From Paenibacillus phyllosphaerae (GTDB taxonomy: Bacteria; Bacillota; Bacilli; Paenibacillales; Paenibacillaceae), in assembly GCF_014192105.1 (NCBI RefSeq), contig NZ_JACHXK010000008.1, positions 186,001 to 250,000 on the forward strand: 64,000 nucleotides of DNA, written 5' to 3'. Within the stretch, counting starts at the first letter, position 1; each line of letters starts with the position of its first letter. The position numbers and the translations under genes were made by a program. Positions 7,335-17,289 of the stretch are shown one piece after another. Under the pieces are notes generated by a model. It was given only the letters and a program-made list of their open reading frames with translations, was not told the origin of the DNA and made no database searches.

Positions 7335-9590
7335 ATGAGCGAATCGAATCAAGCGTATATCGTCATCTCTGGTGCGAGGGAAAATAATCTGAAGAACGTG
7401 TCCTTGCGAATCCCGAAGCGGAAGATTACCATCTTCACCGGGGTATCCGGGTCCGGCAAGTCTTCGATCGTCTTCGATACGATCGCCGCTGAATCCACGC
7501 GATTGCTGAACGAGAACTTCAGCATGTTCGTACGTACTTTCCTGCCTAAATATCCGCAGCCGGATACGGACGCGATCGAGAACCTAAGTATGGCCGTGAT
7601 TGTCGACCAGAAACGGCTCGGCGGCGGCTCCCATTCCACGATGGGGACGATAACCGATATATCGCCTATACTGCGGTTGCTATTCTCGCGGGCTGGCCAG
7701 CCTTATGTCGGTCCCGTCAATCTGTTCTCGTTCAATGATCCGCAAGGCATGTGTCCCGAATGCAACGGACTCGGCCGCCGGCTTGGCGTCGACATGGGCA
7801 AGGCGATCGACATGTCCAAGTCGTTGAATGAAGGTGCGATCATGCTGCCGGATTATGGAGTGGGCAGCTGGGAATTTAACATGATTGTCCAGCTGGGCAT
7901 CTTCGATCTCGACAAGAAGCTAAGCGATTATTCGGTAGATGAATTAGATCAGCTGCTCTACGCCAAGGCGAGAAAAGTCAAAGTGGACTTCGCCGGCAAA
8001 GATATGAATATGACGGTCGAAGGCGTCATCGAGAAATTCACCAATAAATACATTAAACAGGATGTGAAGGCAAAGTCCGAACGGACGCAGCGGACGGTTG
8101 CGCCTTTCATCTCCGAAGGTCCGTGCTCCAGCTGCCACGGCGCAAGACTTAGCCAGGCTGCGCTAAGCTGCAAAATCAATGGCCTGAACATTGCGCAGCT
8201 GTCAGCCATGGAAGTCGGTCAGCTGATCCGCGCCGTTCGGGAGATTGACGATCCCGTCGCCGCGCCGATCGTTAAGTCCCTGTCGGAACGTCTGCAGCAT
8301 CTGGTGGATATTGGACTTGAATACTTGACGCTTGACCGCGAGACCGACACCTTATCGGGCGGCGAGTCGCAGCGCGTTAAGATGGTGAAGCATCTGAGCG
8401 GCAGTCTGGTGGATGTCACTTACATCTTTGATGAGCCGAGCGTCGGCCTGCATCCGCGCGATGTGCACAGGCTCAATGAATTGCTTCAGAAGTTGCGTGA
8501 CAAAGGCAACACCGTCATAGTCGTCGAGCATGATCCGGATGTAATCAAGGTGGCGGACCATATCGTGGACGTCGGGCCTCATGCAGGGAACCGCGGCGGT
8601 AACATCGTATACGAAGGAAGCTTCCAAGGTCTGCTCGAATCAGGAACGCTGACGGGCAACCACATGAGCCGGCCGCTCCAATTGAAAGAGGCGTGCAGGA
8701 CGTCTTCCAGCAAACTGTCCATTCAGCATGCACAGCTACACAACCTGCAAAATGTAAGCGTAGATATTCCTACTGGCGTGCTGACCGTCGTTACGGGTGT
8801 CGCAGGCTCAGGCAAGAGCACGCTTATTAATGATATTTTCCTTAGCCAGCATTCTGATGCGATCGTCATCGACCAGTCTGCGGTAGGCGTATCTACCCGT
8901 TCGAATCCTGCTACATACACCGGCATTATGGACGATGTGCGCAAGGCGTTCGCTTCCGCGAATAAAGTGAATCAAAGCTTGTTCAGCTTCAACTCTAAAG
9001 GCGCTTGCGAGAACTGCCAAGGGCAAGGGGTCGTATACACGGACATCGCATTCCTCGATACCGTGAAATTGCCGTGCGAAGTTTGCGGGGGCAGACGGTT
9101 CAAGGAAGAGGTTCTAGCCTATCGGTTCAACGGCAAGTCCATTGCAGACGTACTGGAGATGACGGTGGAGCAGGCTCTGGCGTTCTTCGAGCTCAAAGAG
9201 GTTGTGCGCAAGCTCCAGGCGATGAGTGATGTAGGGCTGAGCTATATCACGCTCGGACAGCCGCTTAGCACCCTCTCGGGCGGCGAATGCCAACGAATCA
9301 AACTGGCAAGCGAGCTGCATAAGAAGGGCAGCATCTATGTGATGGACGAGCCGACGACAGGCTTGCATATGTCGGATATCGGCCATCTGCTGGAGATTAT
9401 GAACCGTCTCGTGGATGCCGGTAACACGGTCATCGTCATCGAACATAACCTCGAAGTGATCAGCCAGGCCGACTGGATCATCGATATGGGGCCGGACGGC
9501 GGCAGCAAGGGCGGACAAGTCGTATTCGAAGGCACGCCCGCGCAGATCGTCAACGTGGAACATTCCATAACCGGACAATACTTACGTTAA
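7335..9590 (+). CDS. UvrA-family ABC ATPase, short (UvrA2/DrrC-like) form
   Basis: A 751-residue twin-cassette ATPase of the UvrA family. Canonical UvrA is about 940-960 residues; this form fits the shorter class II proteins (UvrA2, DrrC), which are known for tolerance to DNA-binding drugs and usually lack the UvrB-binding insertion. Visible: first Walker A GVSGSGKSS, signature LSGGESQRVKM, second Walker A GVAGSGKST, signature LSGGECQRIKL, and zinc-binding cysteine pairs CPEC, CSSC, CENC and CEVC. ATG 7335 (MSESNQ) is chosen for GGAAGG nine bases upstream; a frame open to 7236 has no such site. It stands alone, with no uvrB, uvrC or transporter beside it, so its role is probably DNA-damage or drug tolerance rather than core excision repair. 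Confidence 0.88.
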   Translation: MSESNQAYIVISGARENNLKNVSLRIPKRKITIFTGVSGSGKSSIVFDTIAAESTRLLNENFSMFVRTFLPKYPQPDTDAIENLSMAVIVDQKRLGGGSHSTMGTITDISPILRLLFSRAGQPYVGPVNLFSFNDPQGMCPECNGLGRRLGVDMGKAIDMSKSLNEGAIMLPDYGVGSWEFNMIVQLGIFDLDKKLSDYSVDELDQLLYAKARKVKVDFAGKDMNMTVEGVIEKFTNKYIKQDVKAKSERTQRTVAPFISEGPCSSCHGARLSQAALSCKINGLNIAQLSAMEVGQLIRAVREIDDPVAAPIVKSLSERLQHLVDIGLEYLTLDRETDTLSGGESQRVKMVKHLSGSLVDVTYIFDEPSVGLHPRDVHRLNELLQKLRDKGNTVIVVEHDPDVIKVADHIVDVGPHAGNRGGNIVYEGSFQGLLESGTLTGNHMSRPLQLKEACRTSSSKLSIQHAQLHNLQNVSVDIPTGVLTVVTGVAGSGKSTLINDIFLSQHSDAIVIDQSAVGVSTRSNPATYTGIMDDVRKAFASANKVNQSLFSFNSKGACENCQGQGVVYTDIAFLDTVKLPCEVCGGRRFKEEVLAYRFNGKSIADVLEMTVEQALAFFELKEVVRKLQAMSDVGLSYITLGQPLSTLSGGECQRIKLASELHKKGSIYVMDEPTTGLHMSDIGHLLEIMNRLVDAGNTVIVIEHNLEVISQADWIIDMGPDGGSKGGQVVFEGTPAQIVNVEHSITGQYLR

Positions 9591-9633
9591 TTATGTTCCT
9601 TCCTCCCCGATCCGATGCGCCATTCATGACAAA

Positions 9634-9655
9634 AAGGCCGGCATGCGCCGGCCTT
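9634..9655. terminator. bidirectional terminator
   Basis: Perfect 9-bp stem AAGGCCGGC (9634-9642) / GCCGGCCTT (9647-9655) with a 4-base loop, between two convergent genes. Five Ts follow on the minus strand, so it serves the chemoreceptor best. Confidence 0.85.
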
Positions 9656-9665
9656 CGTTCCGCTC

Positions 9666-11666
9666 TTAAATCTTGAATTTACTGACTGCGGCAAGCAACT
9701 GCGCCGCAGTTTCTTCCGTCTTCAGCATCAGTTCGGCAAGCTGCTCGGACTGAATCCGCATGTCGGATGTTTTCTCGGCAATGTTTTGCGTGCCTGAAGC
9801 ATTCTCATTATTGGAGATCGTTACTTCTTCAATGGATTGCGCGACATTCTGAATGGATGCGAGCAGTTCTTCCGCCGTTGCGCTGAAGTCGGTTACAAGG
9901 GATTGAACCGATCCGGCATCCGCGTAATATTGTTCGCCATTGGCCACCATCGCGTTATAGTCGCGAATGACCGTTCCGTCAATGAAGGCCAGCGCTTTCT
10001 CTGAACTCTTGGTCAGCGCTTGGACGGAATTCATAACGACGCTGGCGACGGTTTGAATTTCGTTAGCGGTTTTGGCCGAATTTTCCGCGAGCTTGCGGAT
10101 TTCGCCCGCAACAACGGCAAATCCTTTGCCGGCTTCGCCCGCGCGCGCCGCCTCAATCGCGGCATTCAGCGCGAGCAGATTCGTTTGGCCCGTAATCTGC
10201 AGGATGGAGTCCGTCAGCACATGGATTTGTTCGACCGCCTTGGCTTGTTCCATGGCTGATCTTGATTCGCCTTCGATCGCGCCGCGGATTTCCTGAGCCG
10301 AATCGCGCGAGGCAACGGCGGAATCTTTCAAATGCTGGGCGCGTACGGCAATCTCATCCGCCATAGCAGAACCGTCTTGTGCCTTGACGGCGATGGACGT
10401 TACCGCGTTCTTAATCTCCGAAGACGTAGCATTCATATCATGCGCCATTGCAGCCGTCTGCTGCATGCCGGCTGACATTTGCTCCGTGGTGGCAGACACG
10501 TCCTCGACTTGAGCAGCCAATGTGCTCATGCTCACTGAGGATTGACCGATGTTGGTTTTGACGTTCTTCGTCTCGCCTGCGACTTGACCGAGAATCAATC
10601 GAATGGAGGCGGACATTTTCTCGACAGATTGGGCTAGATGCCCGATCTCATCGGTTCGCTTGAGCAGCTTGGTTGGCAGCACATGCGTGAAGTCTGCCTC
10701 GGCCATGACGTTCATGAATTCCGACAGCCGTTTGATTGGAACCGAAATGAGTCCTGCGGTGAACACGGCAATCAGAGCGACGAGCAGAACGGTCACTATA
10801 ATCAAGATTGCTATTCGGTTCAAACTAGCGGATAGCTCGCCGAATACTTCGTCCTCAGGTACGGTTACCATGACCTTCCAGCCCGAGATGCTGACCGTTG
10901 CGAAGGCTGCTATTTTCACGACCCCATCATCATTCGTATAGGATTCGACCCCCGAATCTTGCGAGAAGGCGGAATCGTAAGCTGCGATAGCGGATGGGCT
11001 GTCGAGCGCTTCCTGATACGTTCTATTCACCTTTTCCGGATCCGGATGGTGCATAAAGACGCCTTTACTCGATAACAAATTCCCATAACCCGTTTCGCCT
11101 ACTTTAATCTTCTCGAAGTTGCTTTTCAACGATTCAGCGGACACGACGTCGATGACGATGCCTTGAAATTGATTCTGATCATCGAAGTAAGGTACGGCGA
11201 TCGTAACCCCGAGCTGTTCGATACTGCGGATCATCAGAAGGTCGCTGACCGTCGGTTTTTTGGTTTCTTTGGCTATTTTGAAGTATTCGCGGTCCGACAC
11301 ATCGGTAACCGTGCCGTCTTCAGCCGGAATCTTGCCTTCCGCATCGGCCACGATGGTCATGACGACTTCCGGATCGGTCTTGACGATCGGCTGAACGGCC
11401 GTGTTTTTGCCAATGGCGTCGAGACCGCTGAACTTAGGAGTGTCTTCGAGCACTTTTTGAATAGCGGCTACTTTCGTATTCAGCCACCGGTCGGCTTCCT
11501 CTGCATTCTTCTTCGCAATGCTGATCTCCTCGTCATTGATGTTCGTGGTCACATGGCTCTTGAATTGCTGCATCTGGATGACTGCAAGCGATACAAGGGG
11601 GACCAAGGTAAGTACCAGGATCATCATCGTTAATCGGAAGCGTAAGCTTCTGAGATTACCTATCAA
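9666..11666 (-). CDS. methyl-accepting chemotaxis protein with dCache sensor
   Basis: A 666-residue transmembrane chemoreceptor. Order: TM1 (about 12-32), a double-Cache extracellular sensor (about 35-280, with [20 protein letters not shown] and the second-lobe [16 protein letters not shown]), TM2 (about 285-310), HAMP (about 310-365), then a long helical signalling domain whose hairpin tip reads [20 protein letters not shown]. Cache sensors of this type usually bind amino acids or organic acids, but the ligand cannot be read here. The start is a TTG (11664-11666) with AGGAG nine bases upstream. An ATG two bases before it opens a four-codon frame that overlaps the start (see findings). It is monocistronic and convergent with the UvrA-like gene. 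Confidence 0.93.
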   Translation of the reverse strand: MIGNLRSLRFRLTMMILVLTLVPLVSLAVIQMQQFKSHVTTNINDEEISIAKKNAEEADRWLNTKVAAIQKVLEDTPKFSGLDAIGKNTAVQPIVKTDPEVVMTIVADAEGKIPAEDGTVTDVSDREYFKIAKETKKPTVSDLLMIRSIEQLGVTIAVPYFDDQNQFQGIVIDVVSAESLKSNFEKIKVGETGYGNLLSSKGVFMHHPDPEKVNRTYQEALDSPSAIAAYDSAFSQDSGVESYTNDDGVVKIAAFATVSISGWKVMVTVPEDEVFGELSASLNRIAILIIVTVLLVALIAVFTAGLISVPIKRLSEFMNVMAEADFTHVLPTKLLKRTDEIGHLAQSVEKMSASIRLILGQVAGETKNVKTNIGQSSVSMSTLAAQVEDVSATTEQMSAGMQQTAAMAHDMNATSSEIKNAVTSIAVKAQDGSAMADEIAVRAQHLKDSAVASRDSAQEIRGAIEGESRSAMEQAKAVEQIHVLTDSILQITGQTNLLALNAAIEAARAGEAGKGFAVVAGEIRKLAENSAKTANEIQTVASVVMNSVQALTKSSEKALAFIDGTVIRDYNAMVANGEQYYADAGSVQSLVTDFSATAEELLASIQNVAQSIEEVTISNNENASGTQNIAEKTSDMRIQSEQLAELMLKTEETAAQLLAAVSKFKI

Positions 11667-11922
11667 ACATTATCACTCCTATTAAATGTGATTTCACGCA
11701 TCTAATAGGTTATCGACATTTTTCGTCGACATTCTGTAGATTTTCATCTAGCCAATTTTTGAGAATAAGAGGACGTTGAGTGCTGTAGCAACTCACTGTG
11801 AAGCGCGGAAATAATCATATATACCGGTCGATCAAGCATAAAGTAGAATAGAGTTGGACGACGTATCGATGGTTGCGGATGAGCCGAAACAATGTGTGAA
11901 CAATTGTTAACAAAATAATGGG
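11667..11922. other. intergenic region between the chemoreceptor and katG
   Basis: This stretch separates two divergent genes. It contains the palindrome AACAATTGTT (11899-11908) just upstream of the katG promoter and a direct repeat of TCGACAT near 11713-11735. An open minus-strand frame (11744-11977) has no ribosome binding site and overlaps the katG control region, so it is not called as a gene. Confidence 0.4.
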
Positions 11923-11951
11923 TTGATTTCCGCAGCGAAAAGCTATATAAA
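11923..11951 (+). promoter_or_regulatory. katG sigma-A promoter
   Basis: TTGATT (11923-11928) and TATAAA (11946-11951) with exactly 17 bases between them, 55 bases upstream of the katG ATG. Confidence 0.75.
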
Positions 11952-11955
11952 TAGA

Positions 11956-14190
<2,235 letters not shown>

Positions 14191-14210
14191 AGGTAAGTCG
14201 ACATATTGAA

Positions 14211-14262
14211 GGGGCTGTCCCACATGTCATCCAAGAGATGGCAATGGGACGGCCTCTTTTTT
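14211..14262. terminator. terminator after katG
   Basis: GGGGCTGTCCCA (14211-14222) pairs with TGGGACGGCCTC (14245-14256) and six Ts follow. It also lies downstream of the convergent AraC gene. Confidence 0.85.
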
Positions 14263-14279
14263 ATTCTTAAACATATTGT

Positions 14280-15164
14280 CTATCTTTGAATCATGCTCCC
14301 ATCCTGCTTCATCTGCGGATGCAACCGGAACTGTTTCGGACTTACGCCATAATACGCCGTAAAGTGTCGGGTGAACGGATGGATGGACGGATAGCCCAGC
14401 CGCTCGGCGATGGCGGTAATGCTTAGGTCGCTTTCTTGAATCAGGTTCGCCGCACGGCGCATCCACAGCCGGTGCTGGTAAGCCTTCGGCGTCATGCCGG
14501 TCTCGCGGAGGAACAGCTCATGGAAGTAGGTTCGCTTCAATCCGCATTTGCCCCACCAATGCTCTAGCGGTTCGCGTTGCTCGGGATGCTGCTCCAACTG
14601 CTCGAGAAGACGTACGATCCGATAATCGCGAGGGGTGCGGGTATGGACAGCGTTATACCAACTCAGCATCCAGGCATACATCAAGGCATTGACCATCTCC
14701 TGACGATAGTCCCGCATTTCGTTGTTTTGTTTGACCATATGAAGGAAGGCATCGTAGAGGTGCGGATGCTGCTGCAGCGAGAAGACCCCTGGCAAGCTGT
14801 CGAGCTCCGAACAAGGCAACGCGAGCGACAGCTCCGGAAGTCGAAACGGCTGCGGGGCATAGATGAACGTGCGATGGCGCGAGACAGGCGTTCCCGTATC
14901 CCACATATCGCAGTACAGGTTATGCGAGGACAGCGGATGCGCGGGCGAAATGTGAAAAGCGTGGGGCTGCCCCGGCCGAAGAAAGATGAGCGTGCGCCGC
15001 TCGATCGGAAAGCGCTGCCCGTCGATCTCCATCTCCCCGGGTCCGTCGGTAAAAAGATGAAACGCATAGACGCTGCAGACGCGCAGATGTTCATTGGAGC
15101 TGCCGTCATAGAGATAAGGCATCGTATCGCCGACATATGGCGACAGTTCGGCTATGGTTTTCAA
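14280..15164 (-). CDS. AraC-family transcriptional regulator with N-terminal cupin
   Basis: A 294-residue one-component regulator. Residues about 25-110 form a cupin-like sugar-sensing domain (FTDGPGEMEIDGQRFPIERRTLIFLRPGQPHAF). Residues about 190-285 carry the paired AraC helix-turn-helix motifs, ending SITAIAERLGYPSIHPFTRHFTAYYGVSPKQFR. The start is a TTG (15162-15164) with GGAGG about nine bases upstream. It is divergent from the SDR/dehydratase/GH95 operon and is its most likely activator; it probably responds to a sugar released by that pathway. It is convergent with katG, which is unrelated. Confidence 0.88.
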   Translation of the reverse strand: MKTIAELSPYVGDTMPYLYDGSSNEHLRVCSVYAFHLFTDGPGEMEIDGQRFPIERRTLIFLRPGQPHAFHISPAHPLSSHNLYCDMWDTGTPVSRHRTFIYAPQPFRLPELSLALPCSELDSLPGVFSLQQHPHLYDAFLHMVKQNNEMRDYRQEMVNALMYAWMLSWYNAVHTRTPRDYRIVRLLEQLEQHPEQREPLEHWWGKCGLKRTYFHELFLRETGMTPKAYQHRLWMRRAANLIQESDLSITAIAERLGYPSIHPFTRHFTAYYGVSPKQFRLHPQMKQDGSMIQR

Positions 15165-15354
15165 GCGGGGATCGCCTCCAATTCGGGGAATGGATTCTAT
15201 ATGACATTACCGGATGAATCGTCAAATTTATGGATGCGCTAACAAATACGAATCATTAGGAACATGATACGATAGGTGCAACCGAATGAAAAGAAAGGAA
15301 TTGGCAAGAACGTCAGACGAATAGGAATCACGCGCAGGGAGAGGGGGGAAACCC

Positions 15355-16134
15355 TTGCAATTCAAGGATCAAGTCGTCATCGTGACCGGCGGTGGTTCCG
15401 GGATCGGCGAAGTTGCCGCGTATCGTTTTGCAACGGAAGGAGCCTATATCGTCATCGCGGATCGGGATGAAGCGGGAGGCAATCGAGTCGCGGAGCGGAT
15501 GAATGAACAATTCGATGACTCGGACTTGCCCGTTCGCGCCATCGCTGTGCGCACGGATGTGGCAAGCGAGACGGACGTGAAGAGCATGCTGGGACGCACG
15601 ATCGCAACGTTCGGCAGGCTGGACGTGCTGCTCAACAATGCGGCGATCATTCATCCCGGATCCATTGAGCAGATCGAAGCAATGGACTTTCAACGGCTGT
15701 TGGATGTGAATCTGAAAGGCGTCTTCCTCACCATCAAGCATGCTATCCCTTATCTGAGGCGGACGCAAGGGTCGATCGTCAACGTGGCGTCGCTCGGCGG
15801 GCTTACCGGACAAGCGAACAATCCGATTTATACCGCATCCAAAGGCGCGGTCATCGCGATGTCCAAGTCGCTCGCGCTCGACTTCGCCCAAGACGGCGTA
15901 CGCATTAATTGCGTCTGCCCAGCAGGCGTTCGTACCCCGCTATTAGAGGCTTGGACGGAGCAACAACCAGATCCTGGACGAACCCGGCAGCTGCTGGGCG
16001 AGATGCATCCGCTCGGCCGGCTCGCCGAACCGGAGGAGGTGGCCGACGCCGTGCTTTATTTGGCGAGCCGCCGAGCTTCCTTCATAACGGGAGTCGCGCT
16101 GCCCATCGAAGGCGGCGCTTCGTTAGGTTATTGA
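15355..16134 (+). CDS. short-chain dehydrogenase/reductase (candidate L-fucose pathway enzyme)
   Basis: A 259-residue classical SDR. The NAD(P)-binding TGGGSGIG is at residues 11-18, NNAA at 94-97 and the catalytic Ser146, Tyr159 and Lys163 (YTASK). Asp36 after the second strand (VIADRD) favours NAD over NADP. The start is a TTG behind GAGAGGGGGG. It is the first gene of an operon with an enolase-superfamily dehydratase and a GH95 fucosidase. From that context it may oxidise L-fucose, or 2-keto-3-deoxy-L-fuconate, in a non-phosphorylating pathway; the sequence alone cannot fix the substrate. Confidence 0.88.
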   Translation: MQFKDQVVIVTGGGSGIGEVAAYRFATEGAYIVIADRDEAGGNRVAERMNEQFDDSDLPVRAIAVRTDVASETDVKSMLGRTIATFGRLDVLLNNAAIIHPGSIEQIEAMDFQRLLDVNLKGVFLTIKHAIPYLRRTQGSIVNVASLGGLTGQANNPIYTASKGAVIAMSKSLALDFAQDGVRINCVCPAGVRTPLLEAWTEQQPDPGRTRQLLGEMHPLGRLAEPEEVADAVLYLASRRASFITGVALPIEGGASLGY

Positions 16135-16188
16135 ATTCGGGACTGGCCATGTCCCGTTACGATTACGCGCGAGAGGAGCTTGAAGGAA

Positions 16189-17286
16189 ATGATCATTACC
16201 AAAGTCGAAACATTCGTCCTGCACGTGCCGATCACGCCTCCCATTACGGATGCGATCAACGCCGCTTCCCACTGGGGCTTGTCCGGCGTCAACATACATA
16301 CCGACGAAGGCATTGTCGGCTGCGGATATACGGGGACTTGCGCGCACGGCGACGACATGATCGTCGACACGATCGAGCGATACTATGCACCGGAGCTGAT
16401 TGGCAAGGATCCGTTCATGGTCAAGGAGCTGTGGGATTCGCTCCGATATGGCAAGATGCATTGGATCGGCAGGGCCGGTATCACCCATATGGCGCTTGCC
16501 GCCGTAGATATTGCGCTCTGGGATATTATGGCAAAAGCGGCGAACAGGCCGCTATGGCAGTATCTAGGCGGACATAAGAGCAAGGGCATCAAGGCTTATA
16601 ACACGAATGGCGGCTGGCTGAATTGGTCGACCGACCGGCTGCTGAAGGATGTCACCGAGATTGTGGAGCAAGGCTTCACGGGCGTGAAGATCAAAGTCGG
16701 CAAACCCGACCCGCATGAAGATTATGAACGGGTGAAAGCGGTGCGCCAAGCGATCGGCGACCAGACGCTGTTCATGATCGACGTCAACCAGCAATGGAAC
16801 GTCAACACGGCGATGACATGGGGCAAACGGCTGGAGGAATTTAATCTGTTCTGGCTCGAGGAGCCGCTCAATCCCGACGATATCATGGGGCACAAGAAGC
16901 TGGCCGATGCCTTGAACGTCCCGATCGCGATCGGCGAGCATGTCTATACGAAACATGCGTTCCGGGACTATATTCACGCCGGAGCGATCGAATATTGCCA
17001 AGTCGACGTAACCCGCGTAGCGGGAATTACGGAATGGCTTCAAGTTGCGGGGTTAGCCGCCGCTTACGATATCCCGCTCTGCCCGCATGTCGGGGAGATG
17101 GGGCAGATTCATCAGCATTTGGTCGCGTCTACGCCTGGCGCGTTCATGCTCGAATACATCCCTTGGATTCGCCATATTTTCGAAGAACCGGCGACCGTCA
17201 AGGACGGGTTCTACGTGCTGCCTGAGCGGCCGGGCGCGTCGACGGACATCATTCCACACTACTTTAACGAATATCGGGTGAGATAA
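16189..17286 (+). CDS. mandelate racemase/muconate lactonizing family sugar-acid dehydratase
   Basis: A 365-residue enolase-superfamily enzyme with an N-terminal capping domain and a C-terminal barrel. Key residues: the Lys167-Ile-Lys169 catalytic pair in GVKIKVGK, metal ligands Asp198 (DVNQQW), Glu224 (LEEP) and Glu250 (GEH), and a candidate base His300 in CPHVGE. Such enzymes dehydrate sugar acids such as fuconate, galactonate or xylonate. ATG 16189 is preferred; GAGAGGAG ends ten bases upstream, and a TTG three codons earlier would sit almost on it. It lies 54 bases after the SDR and three bases before the fucosidase, so it is co-transcribed. L-fuconate is the substrate suggested by context. 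Confidence 0.88.
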   Translation: MIITKVETFVLHVPITPPITDAINAASHWGLSGVNIHTDEGIVGCGYTGTCAHGDDMIVDTIERYYAPELIGKDPFMVKELWDSLRYGKMHWIGRAGITHMALAAVDIALWDIMAKAANRPLWQYLGGHKSKGIKAYNTNGGWLNWSTDRLLKDVTEIVEQGFTGVKIKVGKPDPHEDYERVKAVRQAIGDQTLFMIDVNQQWNVNTAMTWGKRLEEFNLFWLEEPLNPDDIMGHKKLADALNVPIAIGEHVYTKHAFRDYIHAGAIEYCQVDVTRVAGITEWLQVAGLAAAYDIPLCPHVGEMGQIHQHLVASTPGAFMLEYIPWIRHIFEEPATVKDGFYVLPERPGASTDIIPHYFNEYRVR

Positions 17287-17289
17287 ACG

